This document shows, piece after piece, positions 26,449 through 36,458 of a DNA stretch of 47,500 bases (within the stretch, counting starts at the first letter, position 1; every line of letters starts with the position of its first letter). Below the pieces are notes generated by a model that made no database searches, had not been told where the DNA came from, and was given only the letters and a program-made list of their open reading frames with translations. Made by a program: the position numbers and the translations under genes. This DNA comes from Symbiodinium natans (Eukaryota; Sar; Dinophyceae; Suessiales; Symbiodiniaceae), in assembly GCA_905221605.1 (NCBI GenBank), contig CAJNDS010002823.1, positions 767,470 through 814,969 of the forward strand. The letters are read 5' to 3'.

Positions 26449-26496
26449 CTCCAAGGCCAGGAGTTGCTGCGATGAGGCGCCCAAGCGGGTGGCATC
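26449..26496 (-). CDS. Likely exon, possibly of the PUB-UBX gene N-terminus
   Basis: Acceptor AGCTTAG, sixteen codons DATRLGASSQQLLALE, donor GAG followed by GCGGAT (GC donor), phase 0. CCCTAAA-like on the left, TTTAGGG on the right. It lies upstream of the PUB exons on the same strand. No family match. Confidence 0.42.
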
Positions 26497-26499
26497 CTA

Positions 26500-26600
26500 A
26501 GCTTTAGGGTTTAGGGTTTAGGGTTTTGGGGTTTAGGGTTTAGGGTTTAGGGTTTGGGGTTTAGGGTTTAGGGTTTAGGGTTTGGGGTTTAGGGTTGTAG
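26500..26600 (+). repeat. Telomere-like tract (TTTAGGG)n
   Basis: About thirteen units with TTTGGGG variants. Confidence 0.94.
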
Positions 26601-27700
26601 GGCTTAAGGTCTGGGATACACTCTATCTCCCCTCCCCCTCCCGACGCTCGTGTCATGCCTTAGGGCTTAGGGCTGTTTATTCTGAAAGGCAGGGATCATA
26701 GTGCCCCTATTCTAGTCCCTGTTAAGAACTGAAGGGTCAGTCGGGCATGAATTCTTTCGAGGCTTTGTGTCTGTGTTCAGGTCCGTCCGGATACATTATT
26801 GACATGCTGTAATTTTCATGCCCGTTCGCCCCACAGGGTGATGTTGCAGTTGCACCCGGTTTAGTGTATTTACCCGCCATAGTCTTTTCGGTGTTTTTTT
26901 GTTTGGGATTAGTCTGTGCTGGTTCCAAGAACGTAACATCTCTTTCAGGCTTAGATAAAGGCTTCAGGCCTCAAGGGCCTTGGGCTCCAGGAATCTTAAG
27001 GAGTCATAGCCCGGAAAATCCAGAAAGTTAAGCCCGGCCTAAAACCTTTTCGGGTTTGACTACGAGATGAGGAAAGGTTTCACGCTCTACGGGCCTCGAC
27101 TTCAGCCCACCCTAAACCCTAAACCCTAAACCCTAAACCCGGAAGGCACGACAACTTCAAAGCTTCAGGCCACGAAAGCTTCAGGTTTCAAGGGCCGTGG
27201 CTTCAGACCAGGAAGGCAAGAATGTTTCAGGCCTTTTGGCCTGAAGCATTCTGGGGGTCCAGTAGGGGACTCTCTTTATAGAGTAGGGGACTCTCTTTAT
27301 AGAGGGTCCCAGGCTTGTTTGAGGGAGGGGGCCCTTGCTAAACCGGGTGCAACATTAAAGTATATAGGAGCAACATATATGTATATACAAATGTATATAT
27401 AGAGAGAGATAGACAGCATCATCTTATAATTAAATCATACACATTCACGAACAAAAACACGAATACGAGGGGAAAAGCCCTCAAAACGGCAACAAGTGGC
27501 AACTCTTCAAAGTAGTCAAACTTGGAGTCTAAGGATGTACCCCCCTAAGGAGATCCCTTTATGTACTCCCAATGTGGCCCTTATGTTCCCTGTCCCCAAA
27601 CCCAAGGGAACCCTAAACCCTAAACCGAAACCCTAAACCCTAAACCCCAGGGGTTCCAAGGTAAACTCCCATGATCTCCCGCAACTCTGGGCGGGTGGGC

Positions 27701-27745
27701 GGGCAGCGACACGGGCACGTCGTTTGAGACCTGCGCCAGCGCTCT
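27701..27745 (-). CDS. Likely exon, possibly of the PUB-UBX gene N-terminus
   Basis: Acceptor GATGGTCAG, fifteen codons RALAQVSNDVPVSLP, then GCCCACC as a possible GC donor, phase 0. The frame stays open further (AHPPRVAGD). Bracketed by CCCTAAA (left) and TTTAGGG (right). Confidence 0.4.
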
Positions 27746-27833
27746 CTGACCATCTCAGGCAGCTGCAAGCCACCCGGTTAGGGTTTAGGGTTTAGGGTTT
27801 AGGGTCCAGGGTTTAGGGCTTAGGGTTGAGGGC

Positions 27834-27950
27834 TACTTGAAGGTTCAAGGGTAGTTACAAGTAGGGTTATAAGTACCTCAAATAAGGGGAGAACCAGTTA
27901 CAACTATAGTTGTCCTACTTATAGCCACTTGTGACTACGCTTGAACCTCC
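27834..27950. mobile_element. MITE-like element, family A
   Basis: Arms ACTTGAAGGTTCAAGGGTAG and CTACGCTTGAACCTCCGAA. Confidence 0.7.
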
Positions 27951-28124
27951 GAATAACCCCAAAACCCTGAACCCTAGACCGCAAGCCCGACCTGGAGCTC
28001 TGTTTGCCTACCATTGGGGGGTGGATGTTCGATACTTAGTGGGGTTGTGACATGGGTTTGGGAGTCACAAGAACACCTACCATGCAACCCCAGTTCACTT
28101 TTTTTAGCTGTTCAAACCTCAAAC

Positions 28125-28132
28125 TTCTCTCT

Positions 28133-28165
<33 letters not shown>

Positions 28166-28190
28166 CATCCCTCCCTCTCTCTCTCTAAAG
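28125..28190 (+). repeat. CT microsatellite
   Basis: (CT)n with a few CG and CATCC interruptions. Confidence 0.95.
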
Positions 28191-28623
28191 TAATTTCAAG
28201 TTGCCTGTAAGTAGCTTTAATGACGGATACCGGGACAACCTTAAGACCTGGGACCTAGTTAGACCCCACGGCTCGTACTGTAAGGTTTCACGATGCATCG
28301 AACAAGTCCTGACGCATGAACGGCGTTGTTGTCGGGTTTAAGGGTTTAGGGCTTACGATTTTCTGATGGATGGGCTACTTGTGCATGATGGGTGGTATAT
28401 CGGAAGACCAAGCCATGAGCCTGCAGGGTCTTAACAGTGTAGGGTCTCAGCTTGAGGTTACGGACGTGGGGTTTAGGGCTCACACATGCTTCGGGTTTGC
28501 AGGGGGTTCAGTCATTTGGTGTTCTTCCATTTCCAGGCAGGTAAGGGCAAACCTTGCTGAAACTGGCAGCCCCCCCCCCCCCCCCCTCTACAGGACAACA
28601 GGGCATGTCCAAGCGGGGTGGCC

Positions 28624-28684
28624 CAAACCCTAAACCCTAAACCCTAAACCCTAAACCCTAAACCCTAAACCCTAAACCCTAAAC
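28624..28684 (+). repeat. Telomere-like tract (CCCTAAA)n
   Basis: About eight perfect units. Confidence 0.96.
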
Positions 28685-28737
28685 AACCTTGACTCAGCCC
28701 CCAGCCTCCGTCAAGTCTGCCATGGGGCCACGTGAAC

Positions 28738-28827
28738 CTTGCTGTCGGTTGAAGGGCCGTAGAAAAGTTCTTGAACCCCCACAAGCAATTCCACCCCGAC
28801 ATCACCCCCTTGAGAATCCTTTCGACC
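28738..28827 (-). CDS. Likely minus-strand exon, unknown product
   Basis: Acceptor GGGGCCAG, 30 codons including DVGVELLVGVQELFYGPSTD, donor AAG followed by GTTCAC, phase 0. Bracketed by CCCTAAA and TTTAGGG. The antisense plus frame is open too, which lowers confidence. Confidence 0.42.
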
Positions 28828-29084
28828 CTGGCCCCCCATGTCAAGATGAATGTTCCGGGCTTTGGGGAATGGCGTTTAGGGTTAAAGCTTTAGGGGTTAG
28901 GGTTCAGGTTTTAGGGTTTAGGGTGTTGGGTTTTGGATTTCGGGCTTCGTGCAAAGAAGGTGGGGGGGGGGGGGGCTCAGGAGCAAGGTTCGGGTCAAGG
29001 GCGTGTGGCAGTGGCTCGAGGGTAGGTTTTGGCAGTAGGTCACACGCATGCCCCCTAAACCCTAAACCCTAAACCCGAAGCCCC

Positions 29085-29193
29085 AAAATCTCGAGCAGAT
29101 GCTAACACCCCATGTCGTGCGTTCTGCTTCGTTTTCCTGATGCCCCACACCCGAGATACTCCCAACCCGCACCGCACCCCTCGAGTCGCGGTC
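29085..29193 (-). CDS. Likely minus-strand exon, end uncertain
   Basis: Acceptor CCTATGCAG, then a phase-0 frame DRDSRGAVRVGSISGVGHQE that stays open to about 29085. Several donors are possible. Bracketed by telomere-like tracts. Confidence 0.38.
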
Positions 29194-29219
29194 CTGCATA
29201 GGACATCGAATGTTAGGGC

Positions 29220-29510
29220 TTAGGGTTTACGTTTAGGGTTTAGGGTTTAGGGTATAGGGTATAGGGTATAGGGGATAGGGTTTAGGGTTTAGCGTTTAGG
29301 GTTTAGGGTTGGTGGTTCAGGGCTGGGCACTTCGGGATCCGAAGCCACCTCGGCCGAAACCCCTGAATGCGAAGTAGGCACCATCGCGCGCCAAACCCTA
29401 AGCCTTAAGCCCGAAGCCCTAAGCCCTAAGCCCTAAGCCCTAAACCCCAAACCCTAAACCCTAAATCCTAAATCCTAAACCCTGAACCCTAAACCCTAAA
29501 CCCTAAACCT
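29220..29510. repeat. Facing telomere-like tracts around an island
   Basis: TTTAGGG (29220-29312), then an 85 nt unique island open on both strands, then CCCTAAG/CCCTAAA (29397-29508). The orientation is opposite to most islands. Confidence 0.85.
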
Positions 29511-30540
29511 CCTGCAATGCCGCCACCTTCTCCCAAAACCTCAAAAACCTGAAGCCTGAACCCCCCCCCCCCCCCCCCCCGCGCAAACGCCATCTCTCAG
29601 GCTAGTTACACGGTCCTTTGATGGGCAGCTTAAGTGGGTTTAGGGTTATGTACCCCACATATACCCTCTAATTGACAGGCCATGCAACTGTCCTTAGACC
29701 GTCGATGAGTTCCGGGCCCTACTGTATCTGAGTGCCGCCACGTTTAGACGCAGGAGAGGGAGCGGCTATGAGAGAGCGCTGCCTACCCAGGATGCCACTG
29801 CAACCTAGGGCAAAAAGGGTGCTACTTTGAAAAGGGGTGTAGAAGGGAACCTAAGAACAAAAATGGTAGTCAGATTCCCACTTGCATCCTAGAAGACTCT
29901 GGACCACGGCACATGTCGGGACGTGCATCTGGTCAAATATCTGGTCAAGATGTACGCTTCCGTGCTGCAGTATCTAAACCCTAAACCCTAAACCCTTCTA
30001 CGGGCAGCTGGCTGGGGCTTGGGGGGTTGAAACCTGAGTAGACTTTGAGCCATGGATTGCGGCATCCGGAAACAAGCTGAAACCACAAGTCTCTAACCCC
30101 AAGGTCGTTACGAGTACCTAACCCCCCCCCCCCCCCCCAAAAAAAAAAAAAAAAAATGAACTCCATGCAAGAAACTCCAACCCTAAACCCTAAACCCTAA
30201 ACCCTACACCCTGCAAGCCTAAACCCTCATGCCTGGGGAGCCGAGGGGCTTCTACGCCGAATGGGGGGTTCGGGTCTGTGAGCCTGCTTGAAGGTTTAGG
30301 GTTTAGGGTTTACGGTTTGGGGTTTGGGGTTTGGGGTTTGGGGTTTGGGTTTTAGGGTTTAGGGCTTTCAAGGCCGTGATATGGGGATTAGAGGGGATGG
30401 TGTTGGTGATAATTCAGGCTGATGTGCAGAAGGATATACAGGGCCTGGGATGCTTTCATCCAATTTCGGGCTAGGGGTTCAAGTTTAGTGGCACTGGGGG
30501 GGGGGGGGGGGGTCCGGATGTGCTCATGGTTGGGTTTAGG

Positions 30541-30860
30541 GGGGTTTAGGGTTTAGGGTTTAGGGTTTAGGGTTTAGGGTTTAGGGTTTAGGGTTTAGGG
30601 TTTAGGGTTTAGGGTTTAGGGTTTAGGGTTTAGGGTTTAGGGTTTAGGGTTTAGGGTTTAGGGTTTAGGGTTTAGGGTTTAGGGTCTAGGGTCTAGGGTT
30701 TAGGGTTTAGGGTTTAGGGTTTAGGGTTTAAGGTTTAGGGTTTAGGGATTAGGGTTTAGGGTTTAGGGTTTACGGTTTAGGGTTCAGGGTTCAGGGTTCA
30801 GGGGTTAGGGGTTTAGGGGTTTAGGGTTCAGGGGTTTAGGATTTAGGGGTTTAGGGGTTG
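30541..30860 (+). repeat. Longest telomere-like tract, about 320 nt
   Basis: About 45 TTTAGGG units. The first 130 nt are perfect, and variants increase toward the right end (TTCAGGG, then TTTAGGGG). Confidence 0.97.
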
Positions 30861-30934
30861 GGGATGACTGCTATGGAGACTTTGGCACTTGCTTTTCCTG
30901 CTGTTTCTAAGAGCGAGGGACCTTCCGCATTGTC

Positions 30935-31168
30935 ATGATGCATGCTGCTTATGTGAACGCCAACCTATCTGGAATAGGACGCTCCAGAGATTCCCTGCGA
31001 GATTCTCTGGTAGCGAGCTCTCATTTAAGGACTGCAATGAAACTGAGTTCGGGCACTGAGGCCCTTAAAGCTGACAGACAGGGTGTTGGCACACGGCAAG
31101 CGTGCTTTGGTGAAGCCACCCAGATTCAAGCGTTCGCTCAGTCTCGGTCGTACTGCGTTTTTCTCTAG
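30935..31168 (+). other. Open frame, possibly coding
   Basis: 78 codons including GRSRDSLRDSLVASSHLRTA. The minus strand is open as well. A TTTTCTCTAGTTG and CAACTAGAG pair follows. Not recognised. Confidence 0.25.
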
Positions 31169-31434
31169 TTGCCATGGAAGAGCGGCTGCCAATGCCTTTG
31201 GCTGTGCAAGCCGGTTCCACGCGATTTTCCACAACTAGAGACGCAAAACAAGGCGTACCGGCTGCGACAGGAAACTCCAGGCACCCTCAAATCCCTCGAC
31301 CAATGCCGAGACCTCACCCATAACCAAGCCCTTAAGGCAGGCCCCCGAAACCCTAAGTCATAAACTCTCCTTACATTCAAGGGCCCTAAACCCTAATTCA
31401 CCCTAAACCCCATAAACCTTACACCCAAAAAACA

Positions 31435-31557
31435 CTAAGGTTCTTGGGGGTGGTGCATACGCCGCCATGCAGCTTCAGGCTTCTTAGTTGCGAAATCGTT
31501 GGGGTGCTTCGGGCATTTCCGCTGCGCCTTGTAGGCCCATGCGGCGCTAGCGACCTT
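31435..31557 (-). CDS. Likely minus-strand exon, possibly terminal
   Basis: Acceptor AAGGCCAG, then phase-0 codons KVASAAWAYKAQRKCPKHPN, continuing through DFATKKPEAAWRRM to a TAG stop at 31435. A GC donor after WAYK would give a shorter internal exon. Lys/Ala-rich, clearly protein-like. It abuts the family F element at 31572. Family not recognised. Confidence 0.48.
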   Translation of the reverse strand, partial: KVASAAWAYKAQRKCPKHPNDFATKKPEAAWRRMHHPQEP

Positions 31558-31571
31558 CTGGCCTTCTGGCA

Positions 31572-31667
31572 ATCCAGGATGGGCTATTAGGCCTTAAAAT
31601 CCTCATAATGAACCCTATAAAGTGCCTTTTAAGTGATTATATGGTACAATCGCCCATCCTGGATTAC
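31572..31667. mobile_element. MITE-like element, family F
   Basis: Arms ATCCAGGATGGGCTATTAGG and CGCCCATCCTGGATT. The interior matches 12666-12754 in reverse orientation. Confidence 0.85.
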
Positions 31668-31825
31668 GTCCGAGAAACAACTTTCGACTCAACAAGGCGT
31701 TGTCACTGTTCAATGCGCTTAAGTTGCGGTTTGCAGACTTATATAAGGTTGAATATTGAAAGGCTCTTGTTTGAAATTTAAGCGTTGAAGGGTTGAACTC
31801 AACCCAATAGCCCTGAACGTCAACT

Positions 31826-31978
31826 TCATGGTTGGTATCATATTAACATGTTAAGTTGATATTCCCCATTGGGTTTAAGTACCCATAAATATGTAAAATG
31901 GTACCCAACTATGACACAGAAGCTGAACCAACCCTAAACCCTAAACCCTAAACCCTAAACCCTATGACACAGAAGCTG
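31826..31978. mobile_element. MITE-like element, family H
   Basis: CTTCATGGTTGGTATCATAT to TATGTAAAATGGTACCCAAC. The word CTATGACACAGAAGCTGAAC is repeated on both sides of a four-unit CCCTAAA tract at its right end. Confidence 0.65.
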
Positions 31979-32130
31979 AACCAACTGTAAAACTCGGCGC
32001 CCAGGAGCTTCGCAGGTAGCCGCAGCTTCGACGGACGTCGAAGGGCACGTCTGAGGAACCCCCAAAACTCAAAATACCCTAAGCTTTCATCAGTGGGTGT
32101 ATACGAAAAGAAAAATTGCATGTTTCTTAT

Positions 32131-32210
32131 ACATATATATATGTATATACATACATATATATATATACACATACATATATATACATATATATGTATACAT
32201 ACATATTAGA
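32131..32210. repeat. TATA/CATA microsatellite
   Basis: Alternating TA and CATA units. Confidence 0.95.
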
Positions 32211-32477
32211 TAGTTTAAGCCTCTACGGGCTCAAAGCTGAGTCTTCAAGGGAGCGATCTCGAATTAGGGACAGTCGGGGTCGAATGCTCAGGGATCTGAG
32301 GTTGCGCTTCAACACGGAACATTGGAAGAAAAACATCGGACGCCGCCTCGGTCGCAGGGCTGCGGAACTGCTGCACGCTAGGGCATGCAAACCACAATTT
32401 CAGCGGACGTTGTTTTCTCAAAAATCTCAAGTGCGTCGCGCGCAGTGCCCTGAGCTGAGCCAACAGACGCCACGAAG

Positions 32478-32795
32478 CCATGCTATTCAAGATGGAAATG
32501 GAGATAACAAATTTGTAACTACTGTACCTCCTCATAAGCTCATTGGTCCGAAAGGCAAAACAAAACCCATTAATGCTGTTGCCATAAAGAAGAAGTAAAT
32601 AATTATTCCAGACAACCCAGTATTTGGATTAAACAAATGTGAAGCATGAAAGATAGCTATTGCAAGATGAAGAAATATCAAAAGAAAGGCAAATAACACA
32701 CCAACGTAAACACCATCCATAATCTCATTCTCTAATTAAAAAGGAAGGAGACAAATGTGCCCGAATTAATGTGTTTTTCTCTGATTGATGTTCCT
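32478..32795 (-). pseudogene. cob: Mitochondrial cytochrome b fragment in nuclear DNA (NUMT)
   Basis: AT-rich against a GC-richer background. On the minus strand one frame reads LIREWDYGWCLRW, matching the R-D/E-x-x-Y-G-W-L-L-R-Y region. After a frame change of about 40 nt a second frame reads FLHLAIAIFHASHLFNPNTG, then MATALMGFVLPFGPMSL, then W-GGTVVTNLLSPFPSW, all in cytochrome b order (helices B to C, Q-o side). The W residues at 32725-32727, 32532-32534 and 32487-32489 are TGA. The HANGAS-like haem region is lost at the frame change. Homology stops near 32478, where the sequence becomes GC-rich. Confidence 0.85.
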
Positions 32796-32905
32796 TTGAT
32801 CCGATAGATCATTGAAGAGAAGTTTCACATTCACAGAAAAAGGATATCGATTTCTGAAATTTCATTCTTGATATGATTTATCCAACGATATATCCCATCG
32901 AACTT
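32796..32905 (-). other. AT-rich continuation of the mitochondrial insert
   Basis: Composition matches the cob fragment and differs from the flanks. The frame reads HQSEKNTLIRAHLSPSF just before the recognisable part, but I cannot place the rest. Confidence 0.45.
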
Positions 32906-32916
32906 TAGGGTAGTTC

Positions 32917-32963
32917 TCTAAATTAGGGTCCCATTTTGGGGTCCTTACTATAAGGATGCGCCG

Positions 32964-33001
<38 letters not shown>

Positions 33002-33142
33002 TCTTGGGAGGGGCGGGGGGAGCTATATATATATATACGTATATATATATATATATATATTTTTCTATATATAGACATATATATATATATATATATACGG
33101 CGGCAACCTTATAATCAGCGGGCCCAGAAAGGGACCCCAATG
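32917..33142. mobile_element. Family E element with microsatellite core
   Basis: Left arm AGGGTCCCATTTTGGGGTCC, right arm GAAAGGGACCCCAATG. The core is (TA)n with GGGAGGGGCGGGGGGAGC in the middle, and GGATGCGCCG and CGGCGGCAACC next to the core on either side. Confidence 0.6.
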
Positions 33143-33431
33143 CGGAGAACGACCCATCAACAAAGCAGAAAACACCAAATTTTCGGAGCCTCCTCCCATG
33201 TAAGGAACAAGTCTGCTTATCTTTTCTCGACAAGACTCCTCCAGCCCAAGACCCGAAACAACCGAACAACAAAAACCAACAAAACATGACCGAGAAGAAA
33301 CAATTGTCTTGCGCCGGGGGAGGCGAGGGAAGGGGAAGGGGGGGCTGGATACACATGTGTGTATACATATATATATATATACAGCGTAATACATACGTAT
33401 GCATATATCCGTATGTGCCTACATGCATATA

Positions 33432-33691
33432 GGGGCCTGCTACACTGGGTATTCTGGGCAGTTTGGGCTGTCTCCATACGGAAAGTAGAACTGGATGATA
33501 TTGGTAAGTATTCAAGGCTCCCGTATGTTGTGGAGTTTTTTGGGGGGCCTCTTTCTCTGCTCACAAGAAGGGTCGAACGTGTAGAAACGATCACCCTACC
33601 AGCCCTGGCACATGTGCCGCTTGTTCAGCGGCAGCAGGCAGCAGACGCGAAGCTCGCGAATCCAAAGCAATGTAAAACAACAGGACCCTGA
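33432..33691 (+). CDS. Possible plus-strand coding region, unknown product
   Basis: Open for about 87 codons after a TA microsatellite. It includes a hydrophobic run LLHWVFWAVWAVSI, then LDDIGKYSRLPYVVEFFGGP and TRRVERVETITLPALAHVPL. Composition is protein-like throughout, unlike most ORFs here. A GTAAGT inside could be a donor, giving a shorter first exon. Not recognised. Confidence 0.42.
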
Positions 33692-33744
33692 CGTAGACCC
33701 CCCCCCCTAAAAAATCCCATGAGCCTAAGCCTGCCACCCTACAA

Positions 33745-33853
33745 ACCCAGATCTTCCAAAACCCCTTACTTAAGGAAAAGACCCTAATTTATACTAAGGA
33801 TCCTTATTATGAATTCGGGTATATTCCTTAATTAAGGGCTTTTGGAAGATTGG
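33745..33853. mobile_element. MITE-like element, single copy here
   Basis: Arms ATCTTCCAAAACCCCTTACT and GGGCTTTTGGAAGAT. The interior has AAGGATCCTTATTATG. Confidence 0.7.
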
Positions 33854-34197
33854 GAGCTGGCAACAAAACCCCTTCTGGCTAGGCATGGACTGGTAGGACT
33901 CATGCTAGTGAGTGGCACCTTCAGATCTTTGGGTGCGCCATCTTTGAAGTCTCCAAGACCTTTTGAGTATGACAGGACGCATTCTTGCCACAAACATCCT
34001 CGCTCCGCGCCATCCCCCAAGGGAAAATAAGGCCTGTGGGCCGTTGAGCTGATCCTTGTTGGGGCCAAGAGGGGCCCCTGAAACATTGCAGACTAGCGTG
34101 ATGGTCCTTTGGGCACGCCAAGGGTTCGTGCTTCGGTTCAAAACAATGCCGGTTCAGTGGTTTAGGCTTCTCGGGGTTTTAGGGTCCAGGTTTAGGG

Positions 34198-34400
34198 GTG
34201 TTTGATGGGTCAGGGGTGTGGAGCGCCTTGGGGAGGCATTCTAGAGGCCTCAAGGGTGCAAAGGCATGCAGGAAAATGCAGGATGCTTCCGGCAAATATA
34301 CGGTTAGCACAAGGCTTGAGGCTAAGGACGTACGGCTGGGAAGTCATCACTATCCGACTAACCCTCAGAATGCCACATGCGCAGTTCTCTCAATTCGAGC
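34198..34400 (+). other. Open frame, possibly coding
   Basis: Contains LKGAKACRKMQDASGKYTVS and RLEAKDVRLGSHHYPT. It runs into a family E element at 34395. Confidence 0.3.
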
Positions 34401-34489
34401 CCCTTTTGGGGTCCTTTTTTAAGGGTGCCGTACAAAATAGGAGAACCAAAAAGAGACGCTATTTAGAGAACCAGCAACATGGACTTCTT

Positions 34490-34592
34490 TAAAACAAGCG
34501 CCGGCGTCTTCACACCCATAGTGTGTCGATGCCCTTTCCAGCAGCCTGCACAACGCAACGTTGCTCGGAGTTTGCAGTTCCCTAGATAAGGC
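34490..34592 (-). CDS. Possible minus-strand exon, unknown product
   Basis: Frame ELQTPSNVALCRLLERASTH then YGCEDAGACFK after a possible TAG acceptor. The donor is unclear. The plus strand is less protein-like. Confidence 0.35.
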
Positions 34593-34892
34593 GCCAAACC
34601 CTAAACCCTGAACCCTAAATCCCAATCAAACCCTAAATCCTAAACCCTAATTAAACCCTAAACCCCCATTAAACCCTAGTTAAACCTAACTAAACCCTAA
34701 ACCTGCTTTAGGGATGTAGGGTTTAGGGGCTTGGGGGTGCCTGAGGAGCTTCAGGGGCTCCAGTTCGCGTTCGAGTGTCAGACTAGGTGATGCGCCGACG
34801 TAGAGGTTTGGGGTTTAGGGTTTAGGGTTTAGGGTTTAGGGTTTGGGGCTTCAGGGCTGCGACCCTGAAAGGCTGAAGAGGGCGCCTACTGG

Positions 34893-35058
34893 GCCTACTT
34901 GGAGGTTCACGGGCAGTTAGGAGTAGGGTTATACTTTAGTGCCCCAAGTACGGATATTCGTCTAGTTACCCTATTTTTCGGGTTTAGGGTTTAGGGTTTA
35001 TAGGGTCTAGGGTTTACCCTATTCATAATCCCACTTATAACTATAACCTCCAAGTAAG
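34893..35058. mobile_element. Family A element with a telomere-like insert
   Basis: Left arm CTACTTGGAGGTTCACGGGC, right end AACCTCCAAGTA. Between two copies of TACCCTAT (about 34968 and 35021) sits TTTAGGG sequence of about 45 nt that no other family A copy has. Confidence 0.72.
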
Positions 35059-35127
35059 CCCTTGCAGACAGGGCGGAGAGCACCAGCGGCCACTGCGATC
35101 AAAGACCGAAATCCTGGGGAAACTCTC

Positions 35128-35205
35128 AACCCTAAACCCTAAACCCTAAACCCTAAACCCTAAACCCCAAACCCCAAACCCTAAACCCTAAACCCTAAAC
35201 CCTAG
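35128..35205 (+). repeat. Telomere-like tract (CCCTAAA)n
   Basis: About eleven units. Confidence 0.95.
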
Positions 35206-35209
35206 CGAC

Positions 35210-35315
35210 GCCGCACCCTTGAAGGCCGGGAACCCCGGAGTGAAGAACCCCCATTTCGTGCGAGGTTCTGCGAGGCATTGCCCAAATGCCGTACGTGAGC
35301 CATCATTGGGCACCG
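35210..35315 (-). CDS. Likely minus-strand exon Y, copy 1
   Basis: The minus frame DGSRTAFGQCLAEPRTKWGF then FTPGFPAFKGAASL is intact. A CGCAG acceptor before EPRTK is possible. The second copy (36005-36115) has a one-base loss that breaks this frame. Family not recognised. Confidence 0.45.
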
Positions 35316-35568
35316 TGTTGGGGTTTAGGGTTTAGGAATTAGGGTTTAGGGTTTAGGGTTTGGGGGGGTCTCTGCGTGCTCGAGTTGTTCTTTCGGCTTG
35401 AGGGCTCGAAATCCAGGTGGTTTCTTGTCCGAACAGTTCAGGAACCCTGGACAATCCAGACATCTGGTCACAAGTTAGGGCTACAGCTAGCGGCGAGCGG
35501 TGGTAGAGCGATGTTTGGCGTGTCGCACAAGACCCGCGCCCCGTAAACCGCACCGAGCCCATGAAGGC

Positions 35569-35619
35569 CTTCAGTTCGGCGTCCTTCTCCGGCCCCTCTG
35601 TGCCCACAAGCTTCTTCTC
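35569..35619 (-). CDS. Likely minus-strand exon X, copy 1 (51 nt)
   Basis: Acceptor TGCAGCCAG, seventeen codons EKKLVGTEGPEKDAELK, donor AAG followed by GCCTTC (GC donor), phase 0. All 51 bases are conserved in copy 2. Charged, protein-like. It would precede exon Y on the same strand. Confidence 0.5.
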
Positions 35620-36004
35620 CTGGCTGCAAGAGCCCTCTCAGACCGGGAAGCACACACGCAAGAAACAAATTCTGAATCCTTTGCGTCATGGGCATTCTTT
35701 AGCATCCTGTGCCTTGAGAACACGTCAGGGCTTGGGGGCTAGTCTGCCGAATACTGCAAAGTTTCCGACCCTGAGTGGAAGCTTCCCAGAGTGCTGGACC
35801 CTGGCGTCATTTTAACTCCATCACTTGCGAAACGAAGTCCCAAACAAGTTCCCACTGCGGGAAGTCCACGATAATCCTGGATCACAGGCGGCCCCCTCGT
35901 ACCCAAACCCTCAACCTCTCACCCTTAAGCCCCCGACAACCCCTAAAAGTCTTGGCCTATTGAACCAAACACAACATGAAACTTAAAACTAAACACTTGC
36001 AGGA

Positions 36005-36115
36005 CAACGACGCCGCACCCTTGAAGGCTGGGAATCCTGGAGTGACGAACGCCCCTTCGTGCGAGGTTCTGCGAGGCATTGCCCCAATGCCATACGTAAG
36101 TCATCATTGAGCACC
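36005..36115 (-). pseudogene. Exon Y, copy 2, frameshifted
   Basis: Aligns to 35210-35315, but within CGCACGAA...TTCGTCACTCC it is one base shorter, so KWGFFTPGF cannot be read through in frame. Either a decayed copy, or the reading frame I chose is wrong. Confidence 0.4.
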
Positions 36116-36201
36116 CTGTGGGGGGGGGGTGTCTCGGCGTGCTCGATTTTTTCTAGGCTCGAAGTTTGGCTTGTCGCACAATACTCGCCCCCCATGAAGG
36201 C

Positions 36202-36252
36202 CTTCAGTTCGGCGTCCTTCTCCGGCCCCTCTGTGCCCACAAGCTTCTTCTC
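36202..36252 (-). CDS. Likely exon X, copy 2 (51 nt)
   Basis: Identical to 35569-35619, including the GC donor and CCAG acceptor context. Sequence just beyond the donor differs by a small deletion. Confidence 0.42.
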
Positions 36253-36458
36253 CTGGCTGCAAGAGCCCTCTCAGACCCGGAAGCAAACACGCAACAAACA
36301 ATTATGAATCCTTAGCGTCCTGGGCATCCAGAACACGTGGGGTTTGCAGGGTCTAGGTCCTCGTAACGCAACAAGCAGCGCGGTCATGTACTGAACTGCC
36401 AGGCTTCTCTTCAAACCTTCCTAGCAAGGTCGTCGCATGTCCACTTCGTGTTCGTCGC

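Larger units (their letters stand above)
35210..36345 (+). repeat. Tandem duplication, copies about 790 nt apart
   Basis: Blocks 35210-35315, 35365-35400 and 35515-35740 recur at 36005-36115, 36120-36160 and 36170-36345. A 51 nt exon-like part is identical in both. Copy 1 has extra sequence, including a telomere-like tract (35322-35365), where copy 2 has only a G run. Confidence 0.88.

Noticed and set aside
30541-30860. Possible chromosome end at the longest TTTAGGG tract
   Set aside because: Unique sequence, repeats and exon-like islands continue on both sides, so it is interstitial.
32116-32598. 160-codon plus ORF with many Arg and Lys
   Set aside because: Its second half is antisense to the cob fragment and its first part is a TA microsatellite. 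The middle stays unexplained.
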